Below, piece after piece: positions 26,947-38,871 of a DNA stretch of 64,000 bases (the first letter of the stretch is position 1; each line of letters begins with the position of its first letter). The DNA is taken from contig NC_133665.1 of the NCBI RefSeq assembly GCF_037893015.1, positions 38,642,246 through 38,706,245 on the forward strand. The letters run 5' to 3'. Position numbers and translations under genes: made by a program. The notes under the pieces were generated by a model. That model made no database searches and was not told where the DNA came from. It saw only the letters and a program-made list of their open reading frames with translations. Source of the stretch: Macrotis lagotis (lineage: Eukaryota > Chordata > Mammalia > Peramelemorphia > Peramelidae).

Positions 26947-26973
26947 ACTATTATTACTATTTTATTTTATTTT

Positions 26974-27126
26974 GGGTCTTTTTTTTTTTTTGGTTTTTGC
27001 AGGGCAGTGGGGTTGGGGTGGCTTGCATGTCACATGGCTGGGTGATTGTTGGGTGTATGGGGCTGGATATGGGCTCAGGTTCTCTGGCTCCAGGGCTGGT
27101 GCTCCATCCATTATGCCACCTGGCCT
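26974..27126 (-). mobile_element. diverged WSINE1-like module C within the L1 composite
   Basis: Reverse SINE-like text (TTTTTGCAGGGCAGTGGGG, then CTCCAGGGCTGGTGC and GCCACCTGGCC). It is flanked on both sides by TTATTACTATT-type sequence, which could be a worn duplication or just microsatellite. Confidence 0.65.
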
Positions 27127-27289
27127 AACCTACAATTATTACTATTATTTTTTTTATTTAAATTTTTTTTCTCTCTCCCCTTTACTTTATTACTCAAGAG
27201 AGTGTATATTTTTTTGGGGGAGGGCGTATTTTGTTTACTCTTAAACAAGAATATTTTATTAATGTATAAAAAACATTATTTGTAAAAAA

Positions 27290-27990
27290 AAATGTGCATA
27301 CCCTTTGATCCAGCATACCACTCCTCGGTCTGTATCCTGAAGAGATGATGAAAAAAGTGTAAAAACATCACTTGTATTAAAATATTCATAGCAGCCCTGT
27401 TTGTGGTGGCAAAGAATTGGAAATCAAGTAAATGTCCTTCAATTGAGGAATGGCTTAGCAAACTTTGGTATATGTATGGAATACTCTTGTTCTATTAGAA
27501 ACCAGGAGGGATGGGAATTCAGGGAAGCCTGGAGGGATTTGCATGAACTGATGCTGAGTGAGATGAGCAGAACCAGAAAAACACTGTACACCCTAACAGC
27601 AACATGGGGGTGATGTTCAACCTTAATGGACTCGCTCATTCCAACAGTGCAACAATCAGGGACAATTTGGGGCTGTCTGCAATGGAGAATACCATCTGTA
27701 TCCAGAGAAAGAAGTGGGAAGTTTGAACAAAGACCAAGGACTATTACCTTAAACTTAGGGGGGAAAAACCCTGATATCTTATTGTCTGATCTTGCTATCA
27801 CATATACTTTATGTTTCTTGCTTAAGGATATCATATCTCTCTCATCACACTCAATTTGGATCACTGTTTACCATGGAAACAATGTAAAGACTGACAAACT
27901 GCCTTCTGTGGGGGGTGGGGGTGGGAGAGGGAAGTAAGATTAGGGGAAAAATTGTAAAACTCAAAATAAATAAAATCTTTAATTAAAAAA
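27290..27990 (+). mobile_element. L1 ORF2 C-terminal remnant and 3' UTR (3' end of the composite)
   Basis: It starts in the last codons of L1 ORF2: a frame with AKNWKSSKCPSIEEWLSK-like text and a following YMYG is recognisable across small breaks. It is followed by the G-rich marsupial L1 3' UTR (GTGGGGGGTGGGGGTGGGAG) and an A-rich end. The same 3' end recurs in several other L1 copies in this window. Confidence 0.8.
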
Positions 27991-28006
27991 ATAGAAGACC
28001 TGGGAT

Positions 28007-28090
28007 CCAATTCTGCCTATTATACATACTGGCTAAATGATCATGGGCAAATCATTTAAGCTCTCACTACCTCAGGAATTTAAGACTAAA
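28007..28090 (+). mobile_element. MIR-like fragment
   Basis: CCAATTCTGCCTATTATACA, then CATGGGCAAATCATTTAAGC. It begins right after the target-site duplication of the L1 composite, so the composite probably inserted at or in this MIR. Confidence 0.5.
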
Positions 28091-28944
28091 TATTATAGAC
28101 AAATTGCAAGTCTGTATAATAAACAGATGAAATCACAGTGTAAGATCCAAACTAGGTCTTAGTATTATTTCTACTTCAGCTTTATTGAGGTCTGCTTTGG
28201 GCTGATTGGGAGCTAAGAATAAGGTCTGAGGAAGGATGACTGCTAAAAGAAAAAGATGTCTACTGTTACTTATTTGTAAAGAAAAGAAGGGGCATATTAA
28301 AAAGAGATAAATCTGTGATATTCAGATATCTCAAATGCAAAGGAATATTAGCAAGAGAATATGGGGGAGAAAATACTTAGGGTAAAATTAAAATTGAAGA
28401 CAGGTTCATAAAATTTATATCACACTAAAGGCATCTTACCAATACAAATATTTTTGTTATTTTAATGTTTAAATGTGCTTAAATTATATTTAACTATTTA
28501 ATCACTTTATTAAATTTCTGAAGGGTTGTGAGATCTTCAATAAACAGGTTTCTAAATAGGGGTTATCAGTGTAAATAGTCTTTTTTTGATTGACCCAAGC
28601 AGAAATAAAATTCTATTCAAACCCAGATCCTTATATTTAAAACCAAATCTTTCAGTTACCAAATTACATGAAAGATCTGTGCCATTTAGGAGAGATATTC
28701 CCTGGGCCCAGCTCTATAATTAAAGATCATAGGACTGAAGATCAAGAGACCAATGGGACCTTAGAAGTTGAATCTAACACCCTAATTTTATTGAAAAAAT
28801 TTGAGGTACAGAAAAGTTAAGGGAATTTCAAAGGAGCTGAAGTAGCATCAAACCCAAATATTCCTGACTCTAAAACTGATGGTATTGATACAACTAATAG
28901 AGCATTCATTGGTCATGGAGTTAGGAGAGGGTAAATATTTTTTT

Positions 28945-30115
28945 TCTTTTTTAAAAATGTGTTATTTTATTTTATCCAATTACTTGCAAAGATAGTTTTC
29001 AAGATTCATCTGTCTGTAAGTTTTTTGAGTTCTACCTTTTCCTAACCCCTTCTCTTCCCTTCCCCTTCTTCCCATGGCATTGAGTAATCTGATAAAGGTT
29101 GTGCATGTACAATTGTGTTCAACACATTTACATATTATACGTATTGTTAGGGAGGAATTAGAACTTAAGGGGGGGAACATGAGAAAGACAGAAAAAATAT
29201 AAAACAAGCTTTGAAAAGTGAATATAGCCTGCTTTATTCTGCATTCAAACTCCATAGGTTTTTCCTCTCGATGTGGATGGCATTTTCTATCACAGAACTT
29301 TTGGGTTTGTCCTTGATCACTGAACTGCTGAGAGGAACTTCATCCATCATAATTAATCATCTTACAATGTTTCTTTTAATGAGGATAATGTCCTCCTAGT
29401 CTGCTCACTTCATTTGGCATCAGTTCATGCAAATTTATCCAGGCTTTTCTGAAGTCTATCCACCAATGATTTCTTACAGGACTCCATAGTACACCATAAA
29501 AATCATATATCATAATTCAATCATTCTCCAATCATTGAGCATGTCCTCAATTTCCATTTTTGATGTTGTTGAATCAAAGGGTATGTACAGTTTTAATGCC
29601 CTTTGAATGTGGTTCCAAATTGCTCTCCAGAATGGAGAGGTTGGATCAGTTTACAACTCCACCAACAATGTATTAGTTTCCCAATTTTCCCACATGCTCT
29701 CCAACATGATCAATTTCTTTTTTTTGTCATTTTAGTCAATCTGATAGATGTGAGGTGATATCTCAAGGTTATTTTAATTTCCACTTCTCTAATCAGTTAA
29801 AAATTTAGAATATTTTTATGATTATAGATAAGTTGAATTTCCTCACCTGAAAACTGCCTATTCATATCCTTTGACCATTTATCAGTTGAAGAATAATATA
29901 TATCCATAAATTTTACTCAGTTCTCTATATATTTTAGAAAAGAGTCCTATAACAGAAACACTAGATGTTAAAATTGTTTCCTAGCTTTCTTCAATCTTTC
30001 TAATCTTAGTTGCATTGATTTTATTTGTGCAAAACCTTTTTATTTTAATGTAATCAAAATTATCCATTTTGCAATTCAGAATGTTTTCTATCTCATTTGG
30101 TCATAAACTGGGAGG
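28945..30115 (-). mobile_element. 5'-truncated L1 3' end
   Basis: Reverse L1: the start is T/A-rich (left), CATTTGGCATCAGTTCATGC and TTGCTCTCCAGAATGGAGAG follow, ORF2-like text runs on the minus strand, and it breaks off near GGTCATAAACTGGGAGGAGA. Confidence 0.8.
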
Positions 30116-30371
30116 AGATATTTTTAAGGCAAAGGCAATAATTGTATTTTATAAAGCACACTGTGCTTAATAAATGTTAAATAAAAAATAATGTTAATCA
30201 TATATGTGACCATTTGCCAGTAAGTCTAGAATTTAAAAAGGGAAAAAGAAAGATAAATTAAATCGGCTAAAGCCAAATGAAATATGGCAAAGGATATGAA
30301 TCCAGTTTCTTGTTCTGAATAAAATAAACAAAAATTCCAAAGAATTTTTGAATAAGTTCTGTTCCTCTCAT

Positions 30372-30445
30372 TAGCTTGTGGTTGTTCAGTTGCTTTCAGT
30401 CATGAAGTCAGGCATGACTGAAAGTGAATAAACAACAAACGTTAT
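30372..30445 (-). mobile_element. MAR1-like tail fragment
   Basis: TTGTTCAGTTGCTTTCAGTC followed by a short CATGACTGAAAGTG...AACAACAA piece. It looks like two facing MAR1 tail fragments. Confidence 0.5.
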
Positions 30446-30479
30446 TTGATTCTTTTTGAGCACCATGTCATCAATCCTT

Positions 30480-30765
30480 TGCTTGAATATTATGGAGACA
30501 TAAGAAAAGTGGATGGAATCTTTTCTGAGTGAGATCTCCCAGTCTATTTGGGGGATTCACACATAAAACAATTGAAACAATGTGGAATATAAAATTGTGT
30601 TTCTTTTAATCAGTTTTATAAGAATTAAGGAAAGGGAAAATGTGCTATATAGCCTGGAAAAATCTGAGATGATTTTGTGGAAGGGAATTTAAGTTGGGGC
30701 TTAAGGGAAGAAGATTGTGGAAAATCAAACTTAAAAGAAACTTTAGCAATAGTTCTAGTCCAATT
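30480..30765 (-). mobile_element. L2-like fragment
   Basis: Diverged reverse L2 3' region (CCAGTCTATTTGGGGGATTC, then GGAATTTAAGTTGGGGCTTA). Confidence 0.45.
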
Positions 30766-31716
30766 CATACCTGACCATGAACCCTTTTTACCACATTGCT
30801 TATAGGCAGTCCTCCAGAATCTGACCAAGATCTGGAAGGAGGGAACCCACTATACTTCTCCCCACCCAAAGTTGACACATTATTCTTTTAGAGAGCTATA
30901 ATTGTCAGTAATGTGATCCTTGAATGAAGCTTGAATTTATTACTATCCATTTTATTAGTTCTGCTGTCATGTACCAACTTGGACAAGTTTAAGGAGAATT
31001 GATAACAGAGGGGCAACTTTCAGAAGCCAGAGTCTTCGGGTTCCAGGGGAATGTGGTTACAAACCTGAGAGGAAATGGCAATATAGATGCTTAGACTATC
31101 TAGAGAGACAAGTTTGGATATATCATGTTGTTGCCAATTTGTCATCAGAAAATCACATACTGGTTCTTTTCCTCAATATTGCTGGAGTGCTAAGATGGCT
31201 CCAGCACTGACATGAAAGGAAAGTGTGTCCATAAGACCAAGAAATCTCACAACACCCTGACATCATCATAAATCCTGTTTCTTATCAAACCAGGCCAAGG
31301 GATGAAACTGGAAAAAGCAATGAGATATGTGAGCAAACACTTCCCTCACTATAATAACATAATGTGCAAGCCATGTCATTTTATATATATATGAGAACAT
31401 GTTATTCTTTGATTAGGAAGGACAACTACTACTACCACTCTGAGCAGCTACCTGCCCTTCTTGAACTCTATTTCAATATTTTACCCCTCCTTCCCTTCTA
31501 TATTGTAATTAATGAAATAAGCTTGAATTTCAATTAATCAGAGATTAATTTGTAGAATACCTAGGTCCATGATTTTTTCCTCCTCCTGTCTTCCTTTCTT
31601 TTTTTCTTTACTGTCCAGGAGCAGTAAAATGGCAATACATATACCAAAGATTAAGACTAGAGGAGCAAGGAAACTACAGTACTTTGATATGCTTAGTATT
31701 ATACCAAGAAACTGTG

Positions 31717-32400
31717 TGGGATAAAAAATCCACTTAAAAAAATATAAAGACTACTCTGAGCAAAAAGTAAAGTTTATTTTGGCTTTTCTCTAGAAAAGGG
31801 CATACTCCAAGTCTCACAAAGGTAGTGAAGATCAAGTTGCTGTCCTGAGGTGATAGTCAAGCAAGATTATATGGCCTAGCATGATTCTCCCCTACCTAGC
31901 TCCCTCTCTTCCAACCTGATTGGTTAAGGTTTTCAGAGTTACAATCTTTATGTGAAAAATCTACCCAGCAACAAAGAGAAGAATAAACAGTTTTCATAAA
32001 ATATTACCTCACCATCCATATGGCAAGGGTATCAGAAGATTTCTAATGACCTTCTGTTAAATGAATTAATGTCTGAGTATGCAAGACCTTCTAAGGTACT
32101 CTACTAGCCCTTATCAAATAAGAAAAGACAGGCTTACTGTTCTCACAGTCCATTATCAAACAGGTGGCTAACTAAGACTACAAGGTCTCTTCTCTGGAAG
32201 TATTCCACTATTACCCTCCCTAACAGAATCAATGCAAGGTCTTTCTGGAAGCAATCCACTGATTCCCTAGCAGAATTGGGAGGGTGTCTGACTAGGAATG
32301 CAAGGCTTCTCTCACTCTCCTAAGAATAGTCTAAGGGTAATTGTCTTTGTTTTAATGATTTTTAACTCTGAGAGGACTTCACTAAGAATATTAACTCCTA
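31717..32400 (-). mobile_element. possible solo-LTR remnant
   Basis: The left edge starts TGTGGGATAAA and carries AAAGTTTATTTTGG, compatible with a reversed LTR end and its poly(A) signal. The remainder holds three or four degenerate copies of a 50-80 bp unit (CAAGGTCT...TGGAAG...ATTCCACT...CCCT). No internal retroviral gene is seen. Family unknown. This is an inference from layout only. Confidence 0.35.
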
Positions 32401-32553
32401 GGGGTGGCTAGGTGGCACAATGGATAGAGCACCAGCCCTGGAGTCAGGAGTACCTGAGTTCAAATCCAGCCTCAGACACTTAATAATTACCTAGCTGTGT
32501 GGTCTTGGGCAAGCCACTTAACTCCATTTGCCTTACAAAGAAAACCTAAAAAA
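32401..32553 (+). mobile_element. WSINE1-like SINE
   Basis: Full-length copy with 17-bp direct repeats at 32384-32400 and 32554-32570 (two mismatches). It is inserted at the far end of a putative LTR-like region. Confidence 0.9.
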
Positions 32554-33189
32554 AAGAATTTTAACTCTTAAGAGGGAATATTCCACTCAGAACTTAATAA
32601 ATAAGTATTGAAAATTATTGGCTTTTAATTACCCACCTTCTACCATTATTGTTTTATATGCTATACTATACTGAAATCTGATTTAAACTTTTTCTTCCCA
32701 TTTAAAAAAGTTTTGACTTTTCCACCACTCTTATATCCCTTTATACTCCTTCCTCTGAAAACTCCCTTTATAACAAAAAAGTCCATTAACCAAAACTGCA
32801 CAAAAAAGCTAACAATTCTGACAGTGTGTGCAACATTCTACAGTCACAGGTCCCTACCTGTCTACCAAGAGGAAAGATGTATATTTTCTTTTCTTTTTCC
32901 TGAAACCAAGTTATTCAATGCAATACAATTTAGTTGAGTTCCTTTTTTAGTGTTTATTCTCTTTGTTCTGTTGTCTTTACTTTGTATAAGCATACAAGGC
33001 TTCCCTAGTTTCTTGATTTTCCCAAATGCAGAAGTTACATATGTTTCAGAAGCACAAGCAGATTTGTGGTGCAGAAGACAGTGGCATGACAGTATCCTAG
33101 CCATCTTCAGAAAGTGACTCCCAAAGTCTGTTCATTTTTATCCATAAAAATATAGGAGAAACCATCAAGTAAACTGAAAACCAAATGTT

Positions 33190-33440
33190 AGATGGTCAGT
33201 AAGCATGTATTAAATACTTATTCTTTGTTGGGTATTATGTTTAGTACTGGAGAGATGAAGAAAGGCAAATGTCTCCACTTTCAAGGAATTCACAGTCTAA
33301 TGGAGGAGGCAACATGATAACAATTATGTATAAAACAAGATTTATTTGGGATAAATTGGAAATAATGACTAGAGGAAAAGTACTAACCTGAAGAGAGATT
33401 GATCAGGAAAGGTTTCTTCTAGAAAGTGAGTGCCCATCAA
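33190..33440 (-). mobile_element. L2-like 3' end
   Basis: CACAGTCTAATGGAGGAGGC, GGATAAATTGGAAATAATGA and AGGAAAGGTTTCTTCTAGAA match the reverse L2 3' UTR seen in other copies here. Confidence 0.65.
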
Positions 33441-33734
33441 ATTACAGGGAATTTGAGTGTAACATGTATTTAGTGATTGTAATGCGATTCAGTTGCATTG
33501 TGGGAAATGACAGAAGCAACTGAGGCAAACATTGGCATCATTAATCTCTACTTTTCAAACTCTCTGCAGTCTGACAATCTTCCCTGACTGTCCCTGTTGT
33601 TTGTATGCTCTCCCTCCTCCAATATTGTCAAACATTTTGATCTCTTCCCCCTTTTTACCCTACTTTGCATTATATGCATGTGTCATAGCACCAAGCTATG
33701 AAACTCCTTAAGTTCCTTAAAACCAGGACCTACT

Positions 33735-33845
33735 GGGGCAGTTAGATGGCAAGTGGATAGAGCATACCTAGGAGTGGGGGGTACTCAAGTTCAACTCTAG
33801 CCTCAGATATTTGCTGACTGTTTGATCCTGAGCAAGTCAGGTACC
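33735..33845 (+). mobile_element. old tRNA-headed SINE fragment
   Basis: GGGGCAGTTAGATGGC head and a B-box-like GTTCAACTCTAGCCTCAG, ending before the tail. Confidence 0.65.
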
Positions 33846-34104
33846 TGAGTGGAGAATCCTAAGAAGTTCTGAAATGCAAATATGAAAAGGGGATGCATTC
33901 CTTGAACAGAAGGGGGAGATATTATATTAAATTCAGGAACAATCAGGTTTAGCTAAAATTTACTGCATGAAAGATAATAGGAAACATGTCTAAACTAAAC
34001 TCAGATTGCAAAAGGGTTTAAATGAATAGACTCTTCTTATATTTGTGCTCCTAGCACCTGGCTGTTTCCTTTTGAAATGGCTGCAATTCAATGGGAAATG
34101 AAAA

Positions 34105-34215
34105 CATAATAGAAGGAAGGAAAGAAGAAAGTAATGAAGGGAGGGAGAGAAGACAGGAGGGAAAAAGAAAGAAAGAGAGAGAAAAAGGGAATAAAGGAAG
34201 GAAGGAAAAGAAGGA
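34105..34215 (+). repeat. purine-rich GGAA/GAAAG tract
   Basis: GAAGGAAGGAAAGAAGAAAG-like repeats next to a reverse MIR, possibly its expanded A-rich tail. Confidence 0.85.
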
Positions 34216-34216
34216 A

Positions 34217-34448
34217 TAAGCATTTTTATAATGCCTACTATGTTCCAGAACTATTGAGCAGTTTTCAAATATTTTCATTTAACCCTCACAATGGTTCTAT
34301 GAGGTAGGTAATTGTTATTACAGTTGAAGAAACTGAGGTGAATGGAGATTAAGTGGATCACACAGGATCACACAGCTAGTATCTCAAGATCATATTTGAA
34401 CTCTGATCTTATTGATGCCATTCAGTACTCTGTCCCACTGTACCAGCC
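34217..34448 (-). mobile_element. MIR-type SINE
   Basis: Reverse MIR pattern: GCCTACTATGTTCCAGAACT, TTTAACCCTCACAATGG, GAAGAAACTGAGGTGAATGG and CACACAGCTAGTATC. A purine-rich GGAA/GAAAG tract precedes it. Confidence 0.8.
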
Positions 34449-35274
34449 AGACAGAGTTGTTTAAACAAAAGAAGTTGTATCCCAGAGTAGGGAAGAGCCT
34501 TGTCAAATTCTGATCTGAAATTTAAGCTTGCGGCATGAGTAGAGGGGAGCAACTGAATTTCTAGGAGAACTGAGGTAATCATACATTGACTGTAGGATTA
34601 CATCTATAAGCAATATAGATACTGAAAGATAGGAATTAAGGGGAAAATCCAGGATGAATGTAAAATGACCAAATAGTGCCATAAACTAATACATTTCATT
34701 GTCATGGACTTTTCAAAATGGTGGCCTCAGAAGCCAGGGGAATACTAATAAATGCTGAACATCCTGGGGCAGCAGCATCTATACCCAAGATAACATTAAA
34801 TTTAATCTGCATTATAAACACTTTCTTAAGTCTAGTATATAGAAAGTCAACAAGACAACAAATCAGGATCTTATTCATAGCAATGCTGGAGCTAGCTCCA
34901 GTACACTACGGGTTGAAGTTTGGTTCACCATTAGCCTAGACACAATATTTCATCAGGGTGTGGACCTTCCTTTTTACAGCCCAAAGAGAGAGTTGACAGC
35001 AGCAAACACATGGGTTGGGATGAAAAGTAACTGTACCAACAATTCAGACAGTCTCTCTCTTTTTTAAAGAAAGATTTTATTTATTTTGAGTTTTACAATT
35101 TGTTCCCTAATCTTGCTTCCCTCCACCCACCCCCCACAGAAGGCAATCTGTTAATCTTTATATTGTTTCCATGGTATACATTGATCTCAGTCAAATATGA
35201 TGAGAGAGATATCATATCCTTAAGGAAGAAAAACAAAGTATAAGAGATAGCAAAATGACATAAAAAGATAATGG

Positions 35275-35385
35275 GATATATATATATATATGTATATAAT
35301 ATAGAGATATATATTATCTATATATATATATTATATATATATATATTTATATATATTTATATTTATATATATATATATAAATTAA
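35275..35385 (+). repeat. (TA)n tract within L1
   Basis: Long AT dinucleotide runs with a few interruptions, able to fold on themselves. It replaces part of an L1 3' UTR. Confidence 0.95.
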
Positions 35386-36230
35386 AGGCAATAGTCTTTG
35401 GTCTTTGTTCAAACTCCACAGTTCTTTCTCTAGATACAAATGGCATTCTCCATTCTCTATAGCCCGAAATTGTCCCTGATTGTTGCACTGCTGGAATGAG
35501 CGAGTCCATTAAGGTTGATCATTGCCCCCATGTTGCTGTTAGGGTGTACAATGTTTTTCTGGTCCTGCTCATCTTGCTCAACATCAGTTCATGCAAATCC
35601 TTCCAGGCTCTCTTGAATTCCCATATAGAACAACAGTGTTCCATCACATACATAACCAGTTTGTTAAGCCATTCCCCAATTGAAGAACATTCACTTAATT
35701 TCCAATTCTTTGCCACCACAAACAGGGCTTCTATGAATATTTTTGTACAGGTGATGTTTTTACGCTTTTTCATAATCTCTTCAGAGTATAGACCCAGTAG
35801 TGGTATTGCTGGATCAAAGGGTATGCAGATTTTTGTTGCCCTTTAGACATGATTCCAAATTGCTCTCCAGAAAAGTTGAATGTGTTCACTGCTCTGCCAA
35901 TAATGTATTAGTGTCCCAGATTTCCCACATTCCTTCTAACATTGATTACCGTCCTTTCTGGTCACATTGGCCAGTCTGAGAGGTATGAGGTGGTACCTCA
36001 GAGATGCTTTAATTTGAATTTCTCTAATAATGAGTGATTTAGAGCAATTTTTCATATGACTATAGATCACTTTGTTTTCCTCATCTGTAAATTGCTTTTG
36101 TATATCCTTTGACCGTTCTTTTTTGAAAATTTGACTCAGTTCAATGAATATTTTAGAAATGAGTCCTTTGTCAGAAATACTATTTCTTTTGATTTTAGTT
36201 ACAGTGGTTTTATCTGTGCAAAAGCTTTTT

Positions 36231-36377
36231 TTTTAGGCTTTTGCAAGGCAATGGGGTTAAGTGGCTTGCCCAAGGCCACACAGCTAGGTAATTATTAAGT
36301 GTCTGAGGTCAGATTTGAACTCAGGTACTCCTGACTCCAGGGCTAGTGTTCTATCCACTGTGCCACCTAGCCACCCC
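36231..36377 (-). mobile_element. WSINE1-like SINE nested in L1
   Basis: Reverse copy with 13-bp direct repeats at 36218-36230 and 36378-36390 (one mismatch). It interrupts a reverse L1, so it is younger than that L1. Confidence 0.92.
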
Positions 36378-37734
36378 GCAAAAACTTTTTAATTTAATGT
36401 AATCAAAATTATCTAGTTTGTTTTTAATGATATTCTCCATCTCTTCCTTTATCATAAACTGCTTCCCTTTCCATAGATCTGACAAGTAAACTATTCTTAA
36501 TCTTCTAGTTTGCTTGTTATATTGTCTTTTTTATGTCTGTTTCCATTTTGATCTTATCTTGGTATAGGGTGTGAGGTGTTGGTGTAATCCAAGTTTCTTC
36601 CAATACTAACTTCCAATTTTCCCAACTGTTTTTTTAGGAGAGAGAGTTTTTATCCCAATAGATGAATTCTTTGGGTTTATCAAACAGCAGATTACTATAA
36701 TTATTTCCTGCTATTGCACTATTCTGTTCCACTGATCCCAGACAGTTTCTCTTAACAGCTAATTACTGTGGTAGCAAAAAGCTTTTTTGGAGGTGGCAAA
36801 ACTTAAATAAACAGTCAATTCTTCTAATATTTCTTCAGCCCCTGACTTGGACTAGATGAAGAGGAGAGGGCCAGATGTTTCTTTGGGATGAGAGCCCAAG
36901 TGAGATGATTTTGAAATTTTTTTTTCCCCCTAGAAGTTTAATGGAGCCAAGAAATCTTCTCTTGGGAAATACTTTATGGTTAGTCAGTTTAAGTAACTAA
37001 AATGATAGCCAGTGGGTGGGGGGAAGGATAAATGTGAGTCAAAACTTCAGGTAACCTGAGTCTTGGATAATTTAGGACTTTAGAGAGCAGGAATGGAGTC
37101 CACGAATGAATCTTCAACAGATGGAGGTTCTCTAGAGGTCAAAGTTTCTCATAAGAAGAAGCTGGAAATCATGAAATCTCATAGGGAATGAAATGAAGTG
37201 GACAACAACCTATAAGAAGCACATACTTTAATTATGAGGATATTTGAAAAGTGGTCAAATGCAAAAAAAATTTTTAAATCAAATTAAAAAAGGACTTACA
37301 ATAAAAGCTTCTGCTCTTGCCTTCAGATAAATCTATCTGGTCTTTCTAAGTCTTCATTTTCTGTTATTTGTTAGTGACTCTAAATCAATTCACCCTTTAC
37401 CTCCCTGTGTGTTTGGTTTCTATTGGGATTTACCACTTGACTACTGACATCAGTGATCCTGTATCCCAGACTTTTCTCATTTGTCTTTTACCCTGAATGC
37501 CACAAATACTACTTTTATTGCTCTTTGAGAACCTGATTCGGATCTATCTGTGATTCTAAAAGACTCAATATACAGGTACTCTATATTTAATAAAAGCTTA
37601 CAAAATTATATAAAATAAAATTGTAAATGTTATGTAAACAATTAATGTAAACTCTGTGGCAGTGATATATGACCCACACATGTACCTCTACAATTCCAAA
37701 CTCTTTTGACTTGGAAGTTGCAAACCCATCATGT

Positions 37735-37875
37735 TATCATTTATGGACTTTTTAACAAGTATTTATTAAGTGCCTATTATATTTAATGTATTCTGCCAGA
37801 TACTGAGGGAAAAACAATGAAAAATAAAGTACAATAGGATCCCTACCCTGAAGGAGCTTACCATCAGCCCTTTAG
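37735..37875 (-). mobile_element. L2-like 3' end
   Basis: TATTTATTAAGTGCCTATTA, CTGCCAGATACTGAGGGA and ATCCCTACCCTGAAGGAGCT match the terminal part of reverse L2. Confidence 0.65.
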
Positions 37876-37914
37876 TCCAAACATGCCTCAATTTCTCTTT
37901 CAGAAGTAATTATG

Positions 37915-38073
37915 GGGGGGTGGCTAGGTGGCATAGTGGATGAAGCACCAGCCCTGGAGTCAGGAGTACCTGGGTTCAAATCTAGTCTCAGACACTTAAT
38001 AATTACCTAGCTGTGTGGCCTTGGGCAAGCCACTTAACCCCGTTTGCCTTGCAAAAAAAAAACCTAAAAAAAA
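37915..38073 (+). mobile_element. WSINE1-like SINE
   Basis: Full-length copy with perfect 13-bp target-site duplications at 37902-37914 and 38074-38086. It begins with a G run. Confidence 0.92.
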
Positions 38074-38136
38074 AGAAGTAATTATGAATCTACTATTACT
38101 ATTCAAATCGTGCCTGAATTTACTTATACATATATG

Positions 38137-38350
38137 ACTAGGTAGTCCAGAGATTGAGTTCAAATTTTCTATCAGGCATTAGCTGGGTAATTTAACAAGT
38201 CATTTAACATGTCTAAGACTCAGTTTCCTCAGCTGTAAAATGGGAATAATAACAGCACCAATGCATAGGAATCTGTAGATCAAATGAAATAATGAATGTA
38301 AAATGCTTTGAAAACCTTAAAGCATCATATTAGATGCTAATATTGTATTT
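38137..38350 (+). mobile_element. MIR-type SINE
   Basis: AAGTCATTTAACATGTCTAA, CAGTTTCCTCAGCTGTAAAA, TGGGAATAATAACAGCACC and AAATGAAATAATGAATGTAA preserve the MIR core and tail. Confidence 0.8.
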
Positions 38351-38399
38351 TCTTTTGTACTATAAGAAAGAGTGTTATATATTAGATATAATTATAAAT

Positions 38400-38580
38400 A
38401 AGATTTGGGTTTACTTCTGATCCTGATACTTATGAGCTATATGATCCAGGACTAATCAATTTAGGCTTCTCTGCGTCCTAATTGAGCATTTATAGAACCT
38501 ATTTCCCAGGGTTCTAGGGAGGAAAGTATTTTATGCACTGCAAAGTACTTTATAAATGAAAACTATTACTGTGTTCACAT
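38400..38580 (+). mobile_element. MIR-type SINE
   Basis: A second, adjacent MIR-like copy: TTATGAGCTATATGATCCAG, CCCAGGGTTCTAGGGAGGAA and GCAAAGTACTTTATAAATG. Confidence 0.65.
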
Positions 38581-38584
38581 CCTG

Positions 38585-38705
38585 ACTCTTCCAAGGTCTT
38601 GGGCAAGTTTCTCTGGGATTTGGTTTCCTTTTCTCTAATTTGAGGAGACTGGAAAAGATGGCTTCCAAGGCCCCTCCATTATTGTCAGTTTTAAGATCCC
38701 TTGAT
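38585..38705 (+). mobile_element. MIR-like fragment
   Basis: GGTCTTGGGCAAGTTTCTCT, GGTTTCCTTTTCTCTAATTT, and a CCAAGGCCCCTCC ending typical of MIR-like tails. Confidence 0.55.
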
Positions 38706-38871
38706 CATACTTTTTGGTATAATGAGTTTCATTTATTTTCTTCAAATTCATTCTTTCTTTTTTTTGTCTTTAAGCACTTTATTTTTTGTTTGCTATAATT
38801 ACATTTATTTGCATAATCTCATAATTGTTTAATAGGTTCTCTAAATGTGAATTGAGTGTTTCCTTTTTTCT

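Larger units (their letters stand above)
24121..27992 (+). mobile_element. L1-derived (HAL1-like) composite retrotransposon with target-site duplication
   Basis: The element is flanked by 14-bp direct repeats at 24107-24120 and 27993-28006 (13 of 14 identical). This marks it as one retrotransposition unit. Order: a G+C-rich 5' UTR of about 735 bp containing the typical L1 start word CCAAGATGGCG; a broken ORF1; a G-rich stretch; three SINE-like modules in reverse orientation; then only the last part of L1 ORF2 plus 3' UTR and a short A-rich end. Most of ORF2, including reverse transcriptase, is missing, so it could not have mobilised itself. The ORF1-without-ORF2 layout recalls HAL1 elements. 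Confidence 0.8.
35062..36745 (-). mobile_element. L1 3' portion with internal (TA)n and nested SINE
   Basis: Reverse L1: 3' UTR at left (CCACCCCCCACAGAAGGCAA), then ORF2 end (minus-strand AKNWKLSECSSIGEWLNKL at about 35650-35720), the DNA equivalent of further ORF2 to about 36745. A (TA)n tract lies at 35275-35385 and a WSINE1-like copy at 36231-36377. Confidence 0.85.

Noticed and set aside
35519..35846. Frames on both strands with similarity to protein text (KNWKLSECSSIGEWLNKL)
   Set aside because: This is the end of L1 ORF2 and its antisense, not a host gene.
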